A DNA stretch of 6,409 nt, from NCBI GenBank assembly GCA_017849395.1, contig JAFIHO010000197.1, positions 1 to 6,409 of the forward strand, given 5' to 3'. Positions 1 to 6,240 of the stretch are shown piece after piece. Origin of the DNA: Hyphomicrobiales bacterium (GTDB lineage: Bacteria; Pseudomonadota; Alphaproteobacteria; Micropepsales; Micropepsaceae). Under the pieces are notes generated by a model. It saw nothing but the letters and a program-made list of their open reading frames with translations. It did not search any database and was not told where the DNA came from. Each line of letters begins with the position of its first letter. Positions within the stretch are counted from its first letter, which is position 1. The translations under genes were made by a program, and so were the position numbers.

Positions 1-28
1 TACCGCCGCCCGCCGTGAGGCGGCGGTA
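1..28. repeat. 10-bp perfect inverted repeat inside antitoxin gene
   Basis: TACCGCCGCC (1-10) and GGCGGCGGTA (19-28) are exact reverse complements separated by 8 bases. They fall in antitoxin codons for Y-R-R-L-T-A-G-G-G. Arg CGC and Gly GGC codons can create such symmetry by chance, so a role is unproven. Confidence 0.35.
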
Positions 29-154
29 ATCCTCGATGCTCAGCAAGACGAGGCGCGGCTTGTTGCGCTGGGTGATGGTGACGGGCGCGCGGAGCGCGTC
101 GGCAATAATGTCGCCCGATCTGCGGGACAGGTCGCTGGTGGAATAACGGGTCAT
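1..154 (-). CDS. Phd/YefM-family type II antitoxin, N-terminal part (cut by window edge)
   Basis: Reading down from an ATG at 154-152 gives 51 codons open to the window edge, beginning MTRYSTSDLSRRSGDIIADA and continuing through APVTITQRNKPRLVLLSIEDYRRL. The layout is that of Phd/YefM antitoxins: an N-terminal DNA-contacting segment, then a short beta strand pair around T-Q-R-N-K-P-R, then the typical 'VLLSIEDYRRL' helix start. Such proteins bind and neutralise a cognate toxin through a C-terminal tail and repress their own operon as dimers. The tail, and any toxin gene, lie beyond position 1, so the toxin class (RelE/ParE, Doc or other) cannot be told. A purine-rich GGGAG on the minus strand at 163-167 lies 8 bases before the ATG and supports this start. 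Family membership is judged from motif pattern only. It could be an orphan antitoxin. Confidence 0.85.
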   Translation of the reverse strand, partial: MTRYSTSDLSRRSGDIIADALRAPVTITQRNKPRLVLLSIEDYRRLTAGGG

Positions 155-172
155 GGCGGAATCTCCCATTAC

Positions 173-203
173 TGTATTTTGCAGCAATTATGTATATCCT
201 GTA
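173..203. promoter_or_regulatory. possible antitoxin operator: three TGTA half-sites
   Basis: TGTA occurs at 173-176, 191-194 and 200-203, so starts are spaced by 18 and 9 bases. Two of them sit in a longer imperfect direct repeat, ATTACTGTAT (168-177) and ATTATGTAT (187-195). Phd/YefM antitoxins are known to autorepress through sites in their promoters, and YefM operators contain a TGTACA core. That these half-sites serve this role is inference from position alone. Confidence 0.3.
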
Positions 204-205
204 AA
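176..205 (-). promoter_or_regulatory. possible promoter of the antitoxin gene
   Basis: On the minus strand TTTACA (205-200) could be a -35 and CAAAAT (181-176) a -10 with an 18-base spacer, placing transcription start about 15 bases before the antitoxin ATG. The -10 matches TATAAT at only four of six positions. The stretch is clearly more AT-rich than its surroundings, which supports a promoter somewhere here. It overlaps the TGTA half-sites. Confidence 0.3.
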
Positions 206-278
206 CCCTTATCCGCACCGGCCGCGGATAACCGGCACTTTTCCGGATCATGAAATTCCAGGCTCGGACTTGCAGCAC

Positions 279-301
279 GAACACTTGTTCGCGATTTGTT
301 C
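279..301. promoter_or_regulatory. SOS (LexA) box-like site
   Basis: The direct repeat GTTC (287-290), 7 bases, GTTC (298-301) matches the GTTC-N7-GTTC box recognised by alphaproteobacterial LexA. Overlapping it, GAAC (279-282), 4 bases, GTTC (287-290), flanked by C and G, also fits the inverted GAAC-N4-GTTC form used by Gram-positive LexA. The match to the consensus is exact, but the consensus is only eight fixed bases. On the plus side no good protein gene follows for more than 360 bases; on the minus side the antitoxin starts 125 bases away. I could not place a confident -10 element on either strand. The regulated transcript is therefore unknown. Confidence 0.5.
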
Positions 302-342
302 TTTTATGAAAAACACCGAGGAACGCATGAAGTAAAGCCACC

Positions 343-608
343 GCGAGGCGATACAGGACAGGGTGCGAGCTCGCGTGCGCCCGCGTTGGAGAGGTGACAA
401 AGGCTGTACCGGGCGGAGACATCGGACCGCCGGACGCCGTCATCCCGCTCACGGCGTCCGTGGGACAGGCAAAGGTGCGGAGTTTATCGGCGTCGAATCC
501 GATGTTGCCCGCCGCCAAAGCCTCGACGCCAGAGGGCGGGTCAAACCCCGCGTCGCGTATCGGTGAGGAAATGGAAGCCGGCGCACGACAGGGTGCCCGC
601 CTTTTCGC
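343..608 (+). other. inverted-repeat-rich segment, possible structured leader or RNA
   Basis: Several helices can be drawn on the plus strand. A perfect 10-bp stem joins 431-440 and 451-460 with a 10-base loop. ATCGG/CCGAT pair at 486-490 and 499-503. CGGG/CCCG at 537-540 and 547-550 are extended by CGACG/CGTCG at 524-528 and 551-555. A 7-pair stem with two wobbles joins 361-367 and 376-382. GCGAGGCG (343-350) can pair with 598-601 plus 605-608 around a three-base bulge, closing the whole segment. I compared it by eye with RNase P RNA, tmRNA, SRP RNA and 6S RNA and found no convincing match. GC-rich DNA folds easily, so this may be chance or a coding relic. Confidence 0.25.
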
Positions 609-668
609 TTTCGAAGCCACATCTGCCCATTGCTGGACAAGCCGAAGCCCGCGCCGCAGACTGAACAG

Positions 669-2225
669 ATGGATTCCACCCAGGACATCTTCGTCGGCAA
701 GGGCGCGACCGCCGAAGCCCATCTTCTCCTGCGCATGGCCAACCGCCACGGCCTGGTCGCGGGCGCCACCGGCACCGGCAAAACCGTCACCCTGCAGGTC
801 CTGGCCGAAGGCTTCTCCCGCGCGGGCGTCCCCGTCTTCGCCGCCGACATCAAGGGCGACCTGTCCGGCATCGCCGCCGCGGGGGAGGCCAAACCCGCCT
901 TCGCCGACCGCGCCAAAAGCATGGGCTACACCTACGAGCCCGACCGTTTCCCGGCGATCTTCTGGGACGTGTTCGGCGAGCAGGGCCATCCCATCCGCGC
1001 CACCATCTCCGAACTCGGCCCGCTGCTGCTGGCGCGCATGATGGACCTGAACGACGTGCAGGAAGGCGTGCTCAACATCGCCTTCCGCATCGCCGACGAA
1101 CAGGGCCTTCTGCTGCTGGACCTGAAAGACCTGCGCGCCACCCTGTCTTTCGTATCCGACCATGCCGCCGAACTGACCACGCAATACGGTAACGTGTCGA
1201 AGGCCACCATCGGCACCATCCAACGCCAGTTGCTGGTGCTGGAGAACCAGGGCGCCGACAAATTCTTCGGCGAACCAGCCCTGTCGCTGACGGATTTCCT
1301 GCGCACCGACCGCGACGGGCGCGGATACATCAATATCCTCTCAGCCGACAAGCTGATGCAGACCCCGCGCCTCTACGGCACCTTCCTGCTCTGGCTGCTG
1401 TCCGAACTGTTCGAAGAACTGCCCGAAGTCGGCGATCCGGAAAAACCCAAGCTGGTCTTCTTCTTCGACGAAGCCCATCTTCTGTTCACCGACGCCCCCA
1501 AGCCGCTGCTGGAAAAGATTCAACAGGTGGTGCGCCTGATCCGCTCCAAGGGCGTCGGCATCTATTTCGTCACCCAGAATCCGCTGGACGTACCCGACAC
1601 GGTCCTGTCCCAGCTCGGCAATCGCGTGCAGCACGCCCTGCGCGCCTTCACCCCACGCGACCAGAAAGCGGTGAAGACGGCGGCCGACACCTTCCGCCCC
1701 AATCCCAAGCTCGACACGGCCCAGGTCATCACCGAACTGGCCAAGGGGGAGGCGCTGGTATCCTTCCTCCAGGCCGATGGCACGCCCGCCATGGTCGACC
1801 GTGCCATGATCTGCCCGCCCGCCGCGCGCCTCGGCCCCGTCACGCCCGACGAACGCAAGGCGGTGATCGCCGCCAGCCCCGTGGCAGGCAAATACGACAA
1901 GCCACTGGATTCGGAATCCGCGTTCGAAGTGCTGCAGGCCCGCGCGCAACAGGCGGCAACCCCCGCCGCGCAACAACCCGCGCAAGGCGGTGGTCTCCTG
2001 GGCAGCCTGGGCGGAATGTTGGGCGATCTTCTGGGCACCAGCCGCCCGCGCGGCCAGCGCCTCTCGACCGGTCAGGCGATAACGCGTGAAGTCACTCGCA
2101 CCGTGGTGAACAGGATGGCGGGCCAGGTCGCCGCCGATATCGGCAAATCGCTGGGCGGCCGCACCGGCAGCAGCATCGGCCGCGCCATTGTGCGCGGCAC
2201 GCTGGGTGGAATGCTAAGGCGCTGA
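669..2225 (+). CDS. HerA-like P-loop ATPase (DUF853/YjgR-type)
   Basis: The 518-residue product has a near N-terminal Walker A, GATGTGKT, at residues 32-39 and a Walker B, KLVFFFDEAHLL, at 261-272 (D267, E268). This is followed by a sensor-like YFVTQNP segment ending near 305. A Gln/Ala/Gly-rich linker (about 425-460) leads to a C-terminal basic, Gly-rich tail ending GGMLRR. This order, and the opening MANRHGLVAGATGTGKTVTL, are typical of the DUF853 (E. coli YjgR) branch of the HerA/FtsK ATPase superfamily. Members are usually about 500 residues; their cellular role is not well established, although relatives are DNA translocases. I chose ATG 669; the frame also contains TTG 630, giving 13 more residues of Pro/Lys-rich sequence. 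Neither start has a clear Shine-Dalgarno, and an in-frame stop at 564-566 limits further extension. It is transcribed alone and overlaps convergent nudK by 12 bases. Confidence 0.9.
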   Translation: MDSTQDIFVGKGATAEAHLLLRMANRHGLVAGATGTGKTVTLQVLAEGFSRAGVPVFAADIKGDLSGIAAAGEAKPAFADRAKSMGYTYEPDRFPAIFWDVFGEQGHPIRATISELGPLLLARMMDLNDVQEGVLNIAFRIADEQGLLLLDLKDLRATLSFVSDHAAELTTQYGNVSKATIGTIQRQLLVLENQGADKFFGEPALSLTDFLRTDRDGRGYINILSADKLMQTPRLYGTFLLWLLSELFEELPEVGDPEKPKLVFFFDEAHLLFTDAPKPLLEKIQQVVRLIRSKGVGIYFVTQNPLDVPDTVLSQLGNRVQHALRAFTPRDQKAVKTAADTFRPNPKLDTAQVITELAKGEALVSFLQADGTPAMVDRAMICPPAARLGPVTPDERKAVIAASPVAGKYDKPLDSESAFEVLQARAQQAATPAAQQPAQGGGLLGSLGGMLGDLLGTSRPRGQRLSTGQAITREVTRTVVNRMAGQVAADIGKSLGGRTGSSIGRAIVRGTLGGMLRR

Positions 2226-2801
2226 TTTCAGCTTAGCCGCCTGCAACAGAAGAATGGTCTTCATGTCGGCGATCTCGCCGCGCGCCACCATCGCCAGCGC
2301 CTCATCCAGCGTCATTTCCAGCACTTCTATATCCTCGCCCTCATGCGCATGCCCGCCGCCCTTGGCGCGCGGCGCAGCGCTGTCATACACGGCCAGGAAC
2401 AGCGACAATTGCTCCTTCACCGCGCCGGGGCTGGCAAAACAGCGCGTCACCAGCTCCAGCCCGCTTATGGTCAGCCCGGCTTCCTCCATCGCCTCGCGCC
2501 GCACGCAATCTTCCGGCGCGTCGCCGTCCAGCTTGCCCGCCACCGCCTCGATGAACATCTCGCGCCGCCCCACCTCGAACACCGGCCAGCGAAACTGGCG
2601 GATCAACACCACCGTGCCGCGCCGCCGGTCGATCGGCAGCACCGCCGCGCCATCGCCCATGTCATAGGATTCGCGCTTCTGGGATTGCCATGTCCCGTCG
2701 CTGCGCCGGAACTCGAAACGCGCATTGCGCAGCACATAATGATTGTCGGACAGCACATCCAAACCGTGCAGCTTGACCCGTGTGCTCACATCATCGGTCA
2801 T
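2214..2801 (-). CDS. nudK: NudK-like Nudix hydrolase (GDP-mannose pyrophosphatase)
   Basis: The 195-residue protein carries a Nudix box at about 88-110 ending REAMEEAGL, the metal-binding helix that cleaves nucleoside diphosphates linked to another moiety. The glycine of the box (G89) is one residue closer to the RE than in the classic G-x5-E-x7-RE pattern, and the usual first glutamate is Asp. E. coli NudK, as I remember it, shows the same shortened box. Other NudK-like signatures are VLSDNHYVL (16-24), KRESYD (42-47), VLIRQFR (65-71), SPG (124-126), EDIEVLE (156-162) and GEIADMKTILLL (175-186). Length also fits (E. coli NudK is 191). NudK hydrolyses GDP-mannose to GMP and mannose 1-phosphate in the cytoplasm; ADP-ribose is an alternative substrate in the wider family. 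The ATG lies 6 bases after the stop of the upstream membrane-protein gene, indicating an operon and possibly coupled translation. No strong separate ribosome binding site is seen. Confidence 0.9.
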   Translation of the reverse strand: MTDDVSTRVKLHGLDVLSDNHYVLRNARFEFRRSDGTWQSQKRESYDMGDGAAVLPIDRRRGTVVLIRQFRWPVFEVGRREMFIEAVAGKLDGDAPEDCVRREAMEEAGLTISGLELVTRCFASPGAVKEQLSLFLAVYDSAAPRAKGGGHAHEGEDIEVLEMTLDEALAMVARGEIADMKTILLLQAAKLKSAP

Positions 2802-2807
2802 GGGACT

Positions 2808-4220
2808 TCAATCTTTGATATGCACCACGGCAATAGCATCGCCATAGACGCGATGCCAGCCGGGCATCGTATCCAGCAGCTTCGCTGCCGGCGCATTCGC
2901 CGCCAGGATGGTCCAACGCACATCATGTTCCGCCAGCGCGGCGTCCAACGCCCTGCGATCCGCGGCGATGATTGCGGCATAGTTCGTCAGGAACGCATCG
3001 CCATATAGATCGGCGCGGCTGTCAATGAAGGGCTTCACGCCGCTCCAGATCAGATAACCGCCAAAGGCATAATCATTCAGCACCGGTTGAACGCGCATGC
3101 TGGCGGGCACATGCGCCAGCGCCGAAACCGGCGACACCGCGTCGTCTCCGCGGACCACCGGCAGCATCAGCCGCAACAGCACCACGCCGCACAGCGCGAT
3201 GGCCGCCAGCGACCCCAACAGCGAATTGGACCGTTCCGTCTCGCGCGGCCAAGCCACCGCCAAAGACGGCGCCAGCAGCAGCGGCCCCGCCACGCCCAAC
3301 AGCATCTGGTGGCGCCCATGCGCCAGCGCCAGATGCACCAGTCCCAGCAATATCAGCAGGCGCGGCCACGGCACGCGCACCTTGCCCGTCGCCAGAACAC
3401 CGACCAGCGCCAGCAGCGCGATCTCGAACGGAGACACGGCGGAGAAATCACTCGGTTGCCACTCACCCAGATGCTGCAACCCGCTCATCCCCAGCAGCCG
3501 CAGCGGAAACAGCAATCCGTCGATACCCTGTGGCGTCAGCAGGGCCGAAAGCACCGCAGCCACGACGAACGCGCCCCAGCGCCATGGCATCGGCCCGCGC
3601 CCCTTCACCGCGATCATCGCTTCGACCGCCAGCGCCGCTGCCAGCGCAAGTCCGAAAGCGAAACTGCCATGCAGATTGGCCCATACCGGCATTGCCGCCA
3701 GCAGCCACCAGGACGGCGCACATTCCGCTTCCCGCGCCCGCACCAGACCCGCCACCCACAGCGCCATGACCGGCAGCGCCAGCAGATGCGGCCGCGCCAG
3801 CAAACTGCCCGCGACACAACTCAATCCCAGCACCGCTGCGAGTATGGCCGCGGTCAGCATCAGCCGCGCCCGCAACGCGCCCGCAACGATGGCGGCGGTC
3901 AATCCGGCCGCCACGCCAAACAGCAAATGCAATCCCGACCAGCCGCCTGCCCGCCAGGCCAGCGCCATCGCAACCTGCGCCAGCCATTCCGCCGGACTCC
4001 AGGGCGCGCCTGCGCGAGTATGGGAGAATATGTCCTCGCGCGGCACCGCGCGATGGTCCAGAATCCATTCGCCCGCCCGCACATGCCAATAGGTATCGCC
4101 GTCATTGAGCAGCGCGGGCGACAGCGCCGCCAGCGCGAAAGCCGCCAGCGCCGCCGCCAGGGCGAAGTTCAGGACGGGGGAAGAACGAAACAAGGGGAGG
4201 CTCGCAAGGTCGCTCCTCAC
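2808..4220 (-). CDS. polytopic membrane protein, GT-C glycosyltransferase-like, function unknown
   Basis: About 470 residues. A short N-terminus is followed by roughly ten hydrophobic segments through to about residue 355, then a soluble C-terminal tail of about 114 residues. After the first membrane segment comes NDGDTYWHVRAGEWIL, then VPREDIFSHTRAG and a W-S-P-A-E-W motif. An acidic pair in the first outer loop is a hallmark of GT-C membrane glycosyltransferases that use lipid-linked sugars, so D-G-D may be catalytic; this is inference. The tail has NDYAFGGYLIW and FIDSRADLYGDAF, which I associate with uncharacterised bacterial membrane proteins of this layout. I chose GTG 4220. The frame runs on to TTG 4259, but that codon lies inside an inverted repeat and has no properly spaced ribosome binding site. 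TTG 4193 is a further option, and none is strongly supported. It is followed 6 bases later by nudK and is divergent from the methyltransferase gene. Confidence 0.8.
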   Translation of the reverse strand: MRSDLASLPLFRSSPVLNFALAAALAAFALAALSPALLNDGDTYWHVRAGEWILDHRAVPREDIFSHTRAGAPWSPAEWLAQVAMALAWRAGGWSGLHLLFGVAAGLTAAIVAGALRARLMLTAAILAAVLGLSCVAGSLLARPHLLALPVMALWVAGLVRAREAECAPSWWLLAAMPVWANLHGSFAFGLALAAALAVEAMIAVKGRGPMPWRWGAFVVAAVLSALLTPQGIDGLLFPLRLLGMSGLQHLGEWQPSDFSAVSPFEIALLALVGVLATGKVRVPWPRLLILLGLVHLALAHGRHQMLLGVAGPLLLAPSLAVAWPRETERSNSLLGSLAAIALCGVVLLRLMLPVVRGDDAVSPVSALAHVPASMRVQPVLNDYAFGGYLIWSGVKPFIDSRADLYGDAFLTNYAAIIAADRRALDAALAEHDVRWTILAANAPAAKLLDTMPGWHRVYGDAIAVVHIKD

Positions 4221-4251
4221 TCTATAAAAGCAATCCTCACCAACCCGTTCG

Positions 4252-4271
4252 CGCGCCAAGCCCTTGGCGCG
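4252..4271. repeat. perfect 9-bp inverted repeat in the divergent promoter region
   Basis: CGCGCCAAG (4252-4260) and CTTGGCGCG (4263-4271) are exact reverse complements with a 2-base centre. The repeat ends directly before the methyltransferase ribosome binding site (AAAGG, 4272-4276). In RNA it could fold as an 8-bp stem with a GCCC loop. It could be a protein-binding operator serving both divergent genes or a hairpin affecting translation. The sequence does not decide between these. Confidence 0.5.
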
Positions 4272-4282
4272 AAAGGCAATTC

Positions 4283-5524
4283 ATGACCCCCGCCGCACGC
4301 CTTCAGATGGCGATCGACATCCTGGAGGGGATGGAGAAATCCAGCCAGCCTGCCGACCGTTTCCTGAAAGACTGGTTCCGCAGCCGCCGCTTTGCCGGAT
4401 CGAAGGACCGCCGCGCCATAGCGGAGCGTGTGTTCGCGATTCAGCGCCATCGCGCTTCGCTTGCGCATCGCATGGGAAACGAAGTGCCCCGCGCGCTGAT
4501 GATCGCGTCGCTGCTGGCGTCGGGCGAAGACCCCGCCGCGCTCTTCACCGGCGGTTACGGCCCCGCGCCGCTCACCGACGCGGAACGCGCCGCCATCGCC
4601 GCCACGCCCGGTGACGCGCCGCCCTGGGTGCGTGGCGAATTTCCTGCCTTCCTCGAACCCGAACTTGTCCGCGCGTTCGCAGACCGCCTGCTGGACGAGA
4701 TGACGGCGCTTCAGAACCGTGCGCCCGCCGATCTGCGCGTGAACAGCCTGAAAGCGTCGCGCGCCGATGTGCTGGCGGCGCTGCGGGCGGACGGGATCGA
4801 CGCCGCGCCCACGCCCTTCGCGCCGCTTGGCATTCGCATCGCGGCGGGCGAGGGCAATGCAGCCCTGTCGCAGTCGCGGTTGTTCGCGTCTGGCGCGTTC
4901 GAATTCCAAGACGAGGCGGCGCAGATCGCCTCCCTGCTGGCGGATGCGCGGTCCGGCCAGCGCATCTGCGATCTCGCGGCGGGGGCAGGCGGAAAATCGC
5001 TGGCGATGGCGGCGGCGATGGAAGACAAAGGCGAGATCGTCGCTTGCGATGTGCGCGGGGCCGCGTTGGCCGAACTGGAACAACGCGCCGCCCGCGCCGG
5101 TGTGACGATCATCAAAACCGTGCCGCTGGAACATGCAGCGCCGCAGGGCGTCTTCGATATCGTGTTCGTGGACGCGCCCTGCAGCGGCACCGGCACCTGG
5201 CGCCGCCAGCCCGAACTGCGCTGGCGTTTAACGCCGCAGCGGCTGGTGCAATTGATTGCCACACAGGACAGCCTGCTCGATCGCGCCGCCGCGCTGACCG
5301 CGCCGGGCGGACGGCTGGTCTATGCGACCTGCTCGATCCTGCCGCCTGAAAACGAGGATCGCGTCGCGGTCTTTCTCGAGCGCCATCCAGAATTCCGGCG
5401 CGAGACAGCGCGCGATGCCTGGCGCGGTGGCGATATTCCTGCCCTCGCCGCGGATTTCCATGCCAGTCCTTACAGCACGGGAACGGATGGGTTTTACGCA
5501 GCAATTCTGTGCCGGGGCGAGTGA
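4283..5524 (+). CDS. RsmB/NOP-family RNA (cytosine-5) methyltransferase
   Basis: The 413-residue protein has a helical N-terminal part (about 1-130) with FAGSKDRRAIAERVF, then LRVNSLK (151-157), FEFQDEAAQIASLL (207-219) and a Rossmann methyltransferase core. S-adenosylmethionine is expected at CDLAAGAGGKS (229-239) and D256. Motif IV is DAPCSGTG (297-304), and motif VI has TCS with C350 as the expected nucleophile and C300 as the second cysteine. This two-cysteine arrangement marks RNA m5C methyltransferases such as RsmB, which makes m5C967 in 16S rRNA. The exact target here is not certain because the family has several paralogues, and the N-terminal part is only weakly like the NusB-type RNA-binding domain of E. 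coli RsmB (429 residues). The usual Cys in the first SAM motif is Leu. ATG 4283 is supported by AAAGG six bases upstream. It stands alone, divergent from the membrane-protein gene. Confidence 0.92.
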   Translation: MTPAARLQMAIDILEGMEKSSQPADRFLKDWFRSRRFAGSKDRRAIAERVFAIQRHRASLAHRMGNEVPRALMIASLLASGEDPAALFTGGYGPAPLTDAERAAIAATPGDAPPWVRGEFPAFLEPELVRAFADRLLDEMTALQNRAPADLRVNSLKASRADVLAALRADGIDAAPTPFAPLGIRIAAGEGNAALSQSRLFASGAFEFQDEAAQIASLLADARSGQRICDLAAGAGGKSLAMAAAMEDKGEIVACDVRGAALAELEQRAARAGVTIIKTVPLEHAAPQGVFDIVFVDAPCSGTGTWRRQPELRWRLTPQRLVQLIATQDSLLDRAAALTAPGGRLVYATCSILPPENEDRVAVFLERHPEFRRETARDAWRGGDIPALAADFHASPYSTGTDGFYAAILCRGE

Positions 5525-5583
5525 GCGTCGCAGGCTGTATCGGGGTGCATCTCACTTAAGCAAGGCACATTGAAACATCTTCT

Positions 5584-5600
5584 GCCACCCTAGGGGTGGC
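5584..5600. terminator. hairpin between convergent genes, spanning a stop codon
   Basis: GCCACCC (5584-5590) and GGGTGGC (5594-5600) form a perfect 7-bp stem with a 3-base loop. The minus-strand stop codon TAG (5592-5590) lies at the loop. It is placed where two convergent genes end, but neither strand has a U-run after the stem, so it is not a standard intrinsic terminator. It may act with Rho, protect 3' ends, or be incidental. Confidence 0.35.
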
Positions 5601-6240
5601 CGAAAAACTGAATGTTCAATTCTCGATGCCTTTTGGTAAGATAACGGCCTTGTGACATTGACGGCATGCATTTCTTTTTGACAGCAGAACGTCCCTGCGC
5701 CTGTCGCAATAAATCCAAACCAAAATCAAAAAATTTGATAGTCTCATCTCTTAAAGAGGGCTGGACTCCATGAGCTTCCAGCATTGGCCATAGGTCACGC
5801 CCAGCGACGGGGTATCTCTTCCACCAACAACATCTGATCAGTTCATGAAAATTCGCGGCTAAAGAATTCCGGTCATCAGCAAGAAATGGTCCTCGGATGC
5901 TATTCATTAATGCGTCGTGGAGAGAGGCATTGTCATCAATTGACAAGTTGGGCATCCAAGTAGGTACTTCGAAACGACTTTCCAATAGATAATTATCGCG
6001 CTTGGGGGATACTATGCGCAGGACGCTAGGACGCTTTTCATATTCCATCCGCACAAGAAACTCGTCGGCTCGGTAACCAGTTGGCGCAGGTTCTGATACG
6101 GTCCCGCGATAACCGGCATCATGTCCTTTGAGGAACAGGAGTGTCATGCCTGATACGGGATTGAAATCCCCGTAGCTCAAGCAGTAGGGACATTCGCGGG
6201 CAGCGGGAGGGTCTTTCGCGGTCGAAAGGTCGATCATCAT
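5590..6240 (-). CDS. hypothetical protein, unrecognised, low-GC
   Basis: A 216-residue open frame starts at an ATG-ATG pair (6240-6235) and ends at TAG in a hairpin. I recognise no family. A CxxC pair (C17, C20 in ECPYCLSY) could bind metal or be redox-active, but a second matching pair is lacking; C137 and C138 are adjacent and C191 is single. No signal peptide or membrane segment is evident. The product mixes charged and aromatic residues like a soluble globular protein, for example FHELIRCCWWKRYP (131-144) and IKFFDFGLDLLRQ (168-180), with a basic C-terminal part (188-207). Base composition is markedly lower in G+C than the genes to the left, and codons ending in A or T are common, suggesting recent acquisition. 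The ribosome binding site is weak (GCGAG next to the start). It has no same-strand neighbour in the window. Confidence 0.72.
   Translation of the reverse strand: MMIDLSTAKDPPAARECPYCLSYGDFNPVSGMTLLFLKGHDAGYRGTVSEPAPTGYRADEFLVRMEYEKRPSVLRIVSPKRDNYLLESRFEVPTWMPNLSIDDNASLHDALMNSIRGPFLADDRNSLAANFHELIRCCWWKRYPVAGRDLWPMLEAHGVQPSLRDETIKFFDFGLDLLRQAQGRSAVKKKCMPSMSQGRYLTKRHRELNIQFFGHP

Larger units (their letters stand above)
155..668. other. intergenic region without a supported protein gene
   Basis: This gap between the antitoxin and the HerA-like ATPase has an AT-rich left part (about 165-330) with the promoter, operator and SOS-like sites listed separately. Its right part (about 340-620) is GC-rich with many inverted repeats. 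Short open frames on the plus strand here (a 60-codon frame from 153 and a 67-codon frame from GTG 363) have no ribosome binding site and implausible, Arg-rich or low-complexity products. A minimal 9-codon frame at 306-335 follows the SOS-like box but also lacks a ribosome binding site. Confidence 0.6.

Noticed and set aside
153..335. 60-codon plus-strand frame from ATG 153, ending just after the SOS-like box.
   Set aside because: No ribosome binding site, start overlaps the antitoxin start codon, and the product has no recognisable features.
306..335. Nine-codon frame (MKNTEERMK) just after the SOS-like box, considered as a SidA-like SOS peptide.
   Set aside because: Too short, charged rather than membrane-spanning, and without a ribosome binding site.
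340..610. RNase P RNA, because of GAGGAAA at 565-571 and CAGGGTGC elements.
   Set aside because: The conserved core order is absent and the remaining length would run deep into the ATPase gene.
340..610. Two-piece (permuted) tmRNA typical of alphaproteobacteria.
   Set aside because: No tag-coding sequence, no proper T-arm and no CCA-ended acceptor stem could be found.
1..1340. A minus-strand frame with no stop from 1340 to the window edge, passing opposite the ATPase gene and through the intergenic region; around 350-620 it looks somewhat protein-like (for example GVEALAAGNIGFDADKL).
   Set aside because: Most of it is the mirror of a real GC-rich gene, it has no credible start, and it overlaps the antitoxin in another frame. 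A coding relic in 350-620 cannot be excluded; a blastx of that stretch would decide.
3087..4286. Long plus-strand frame (399 codons) opposite the membrane-protein gene.
   Set aside because: Arg/Gln/His-rich composition is typical of the reverse of a hydrophobic GC-rich gene; the minus strand gives a coherent membrane protein.
4217..5134. Minus-strand frame (305 codons) opposite the methyltransferase.
   Set aside because: The plus strand holds all methyltransferase motifs; the reverse frame is low-information and Arg-rich.
5584..5600. Intrinsic terminator with high confidence.
   Set aside because: The stem is good but neither strand has a following U-run, so it is listed only tentatively.
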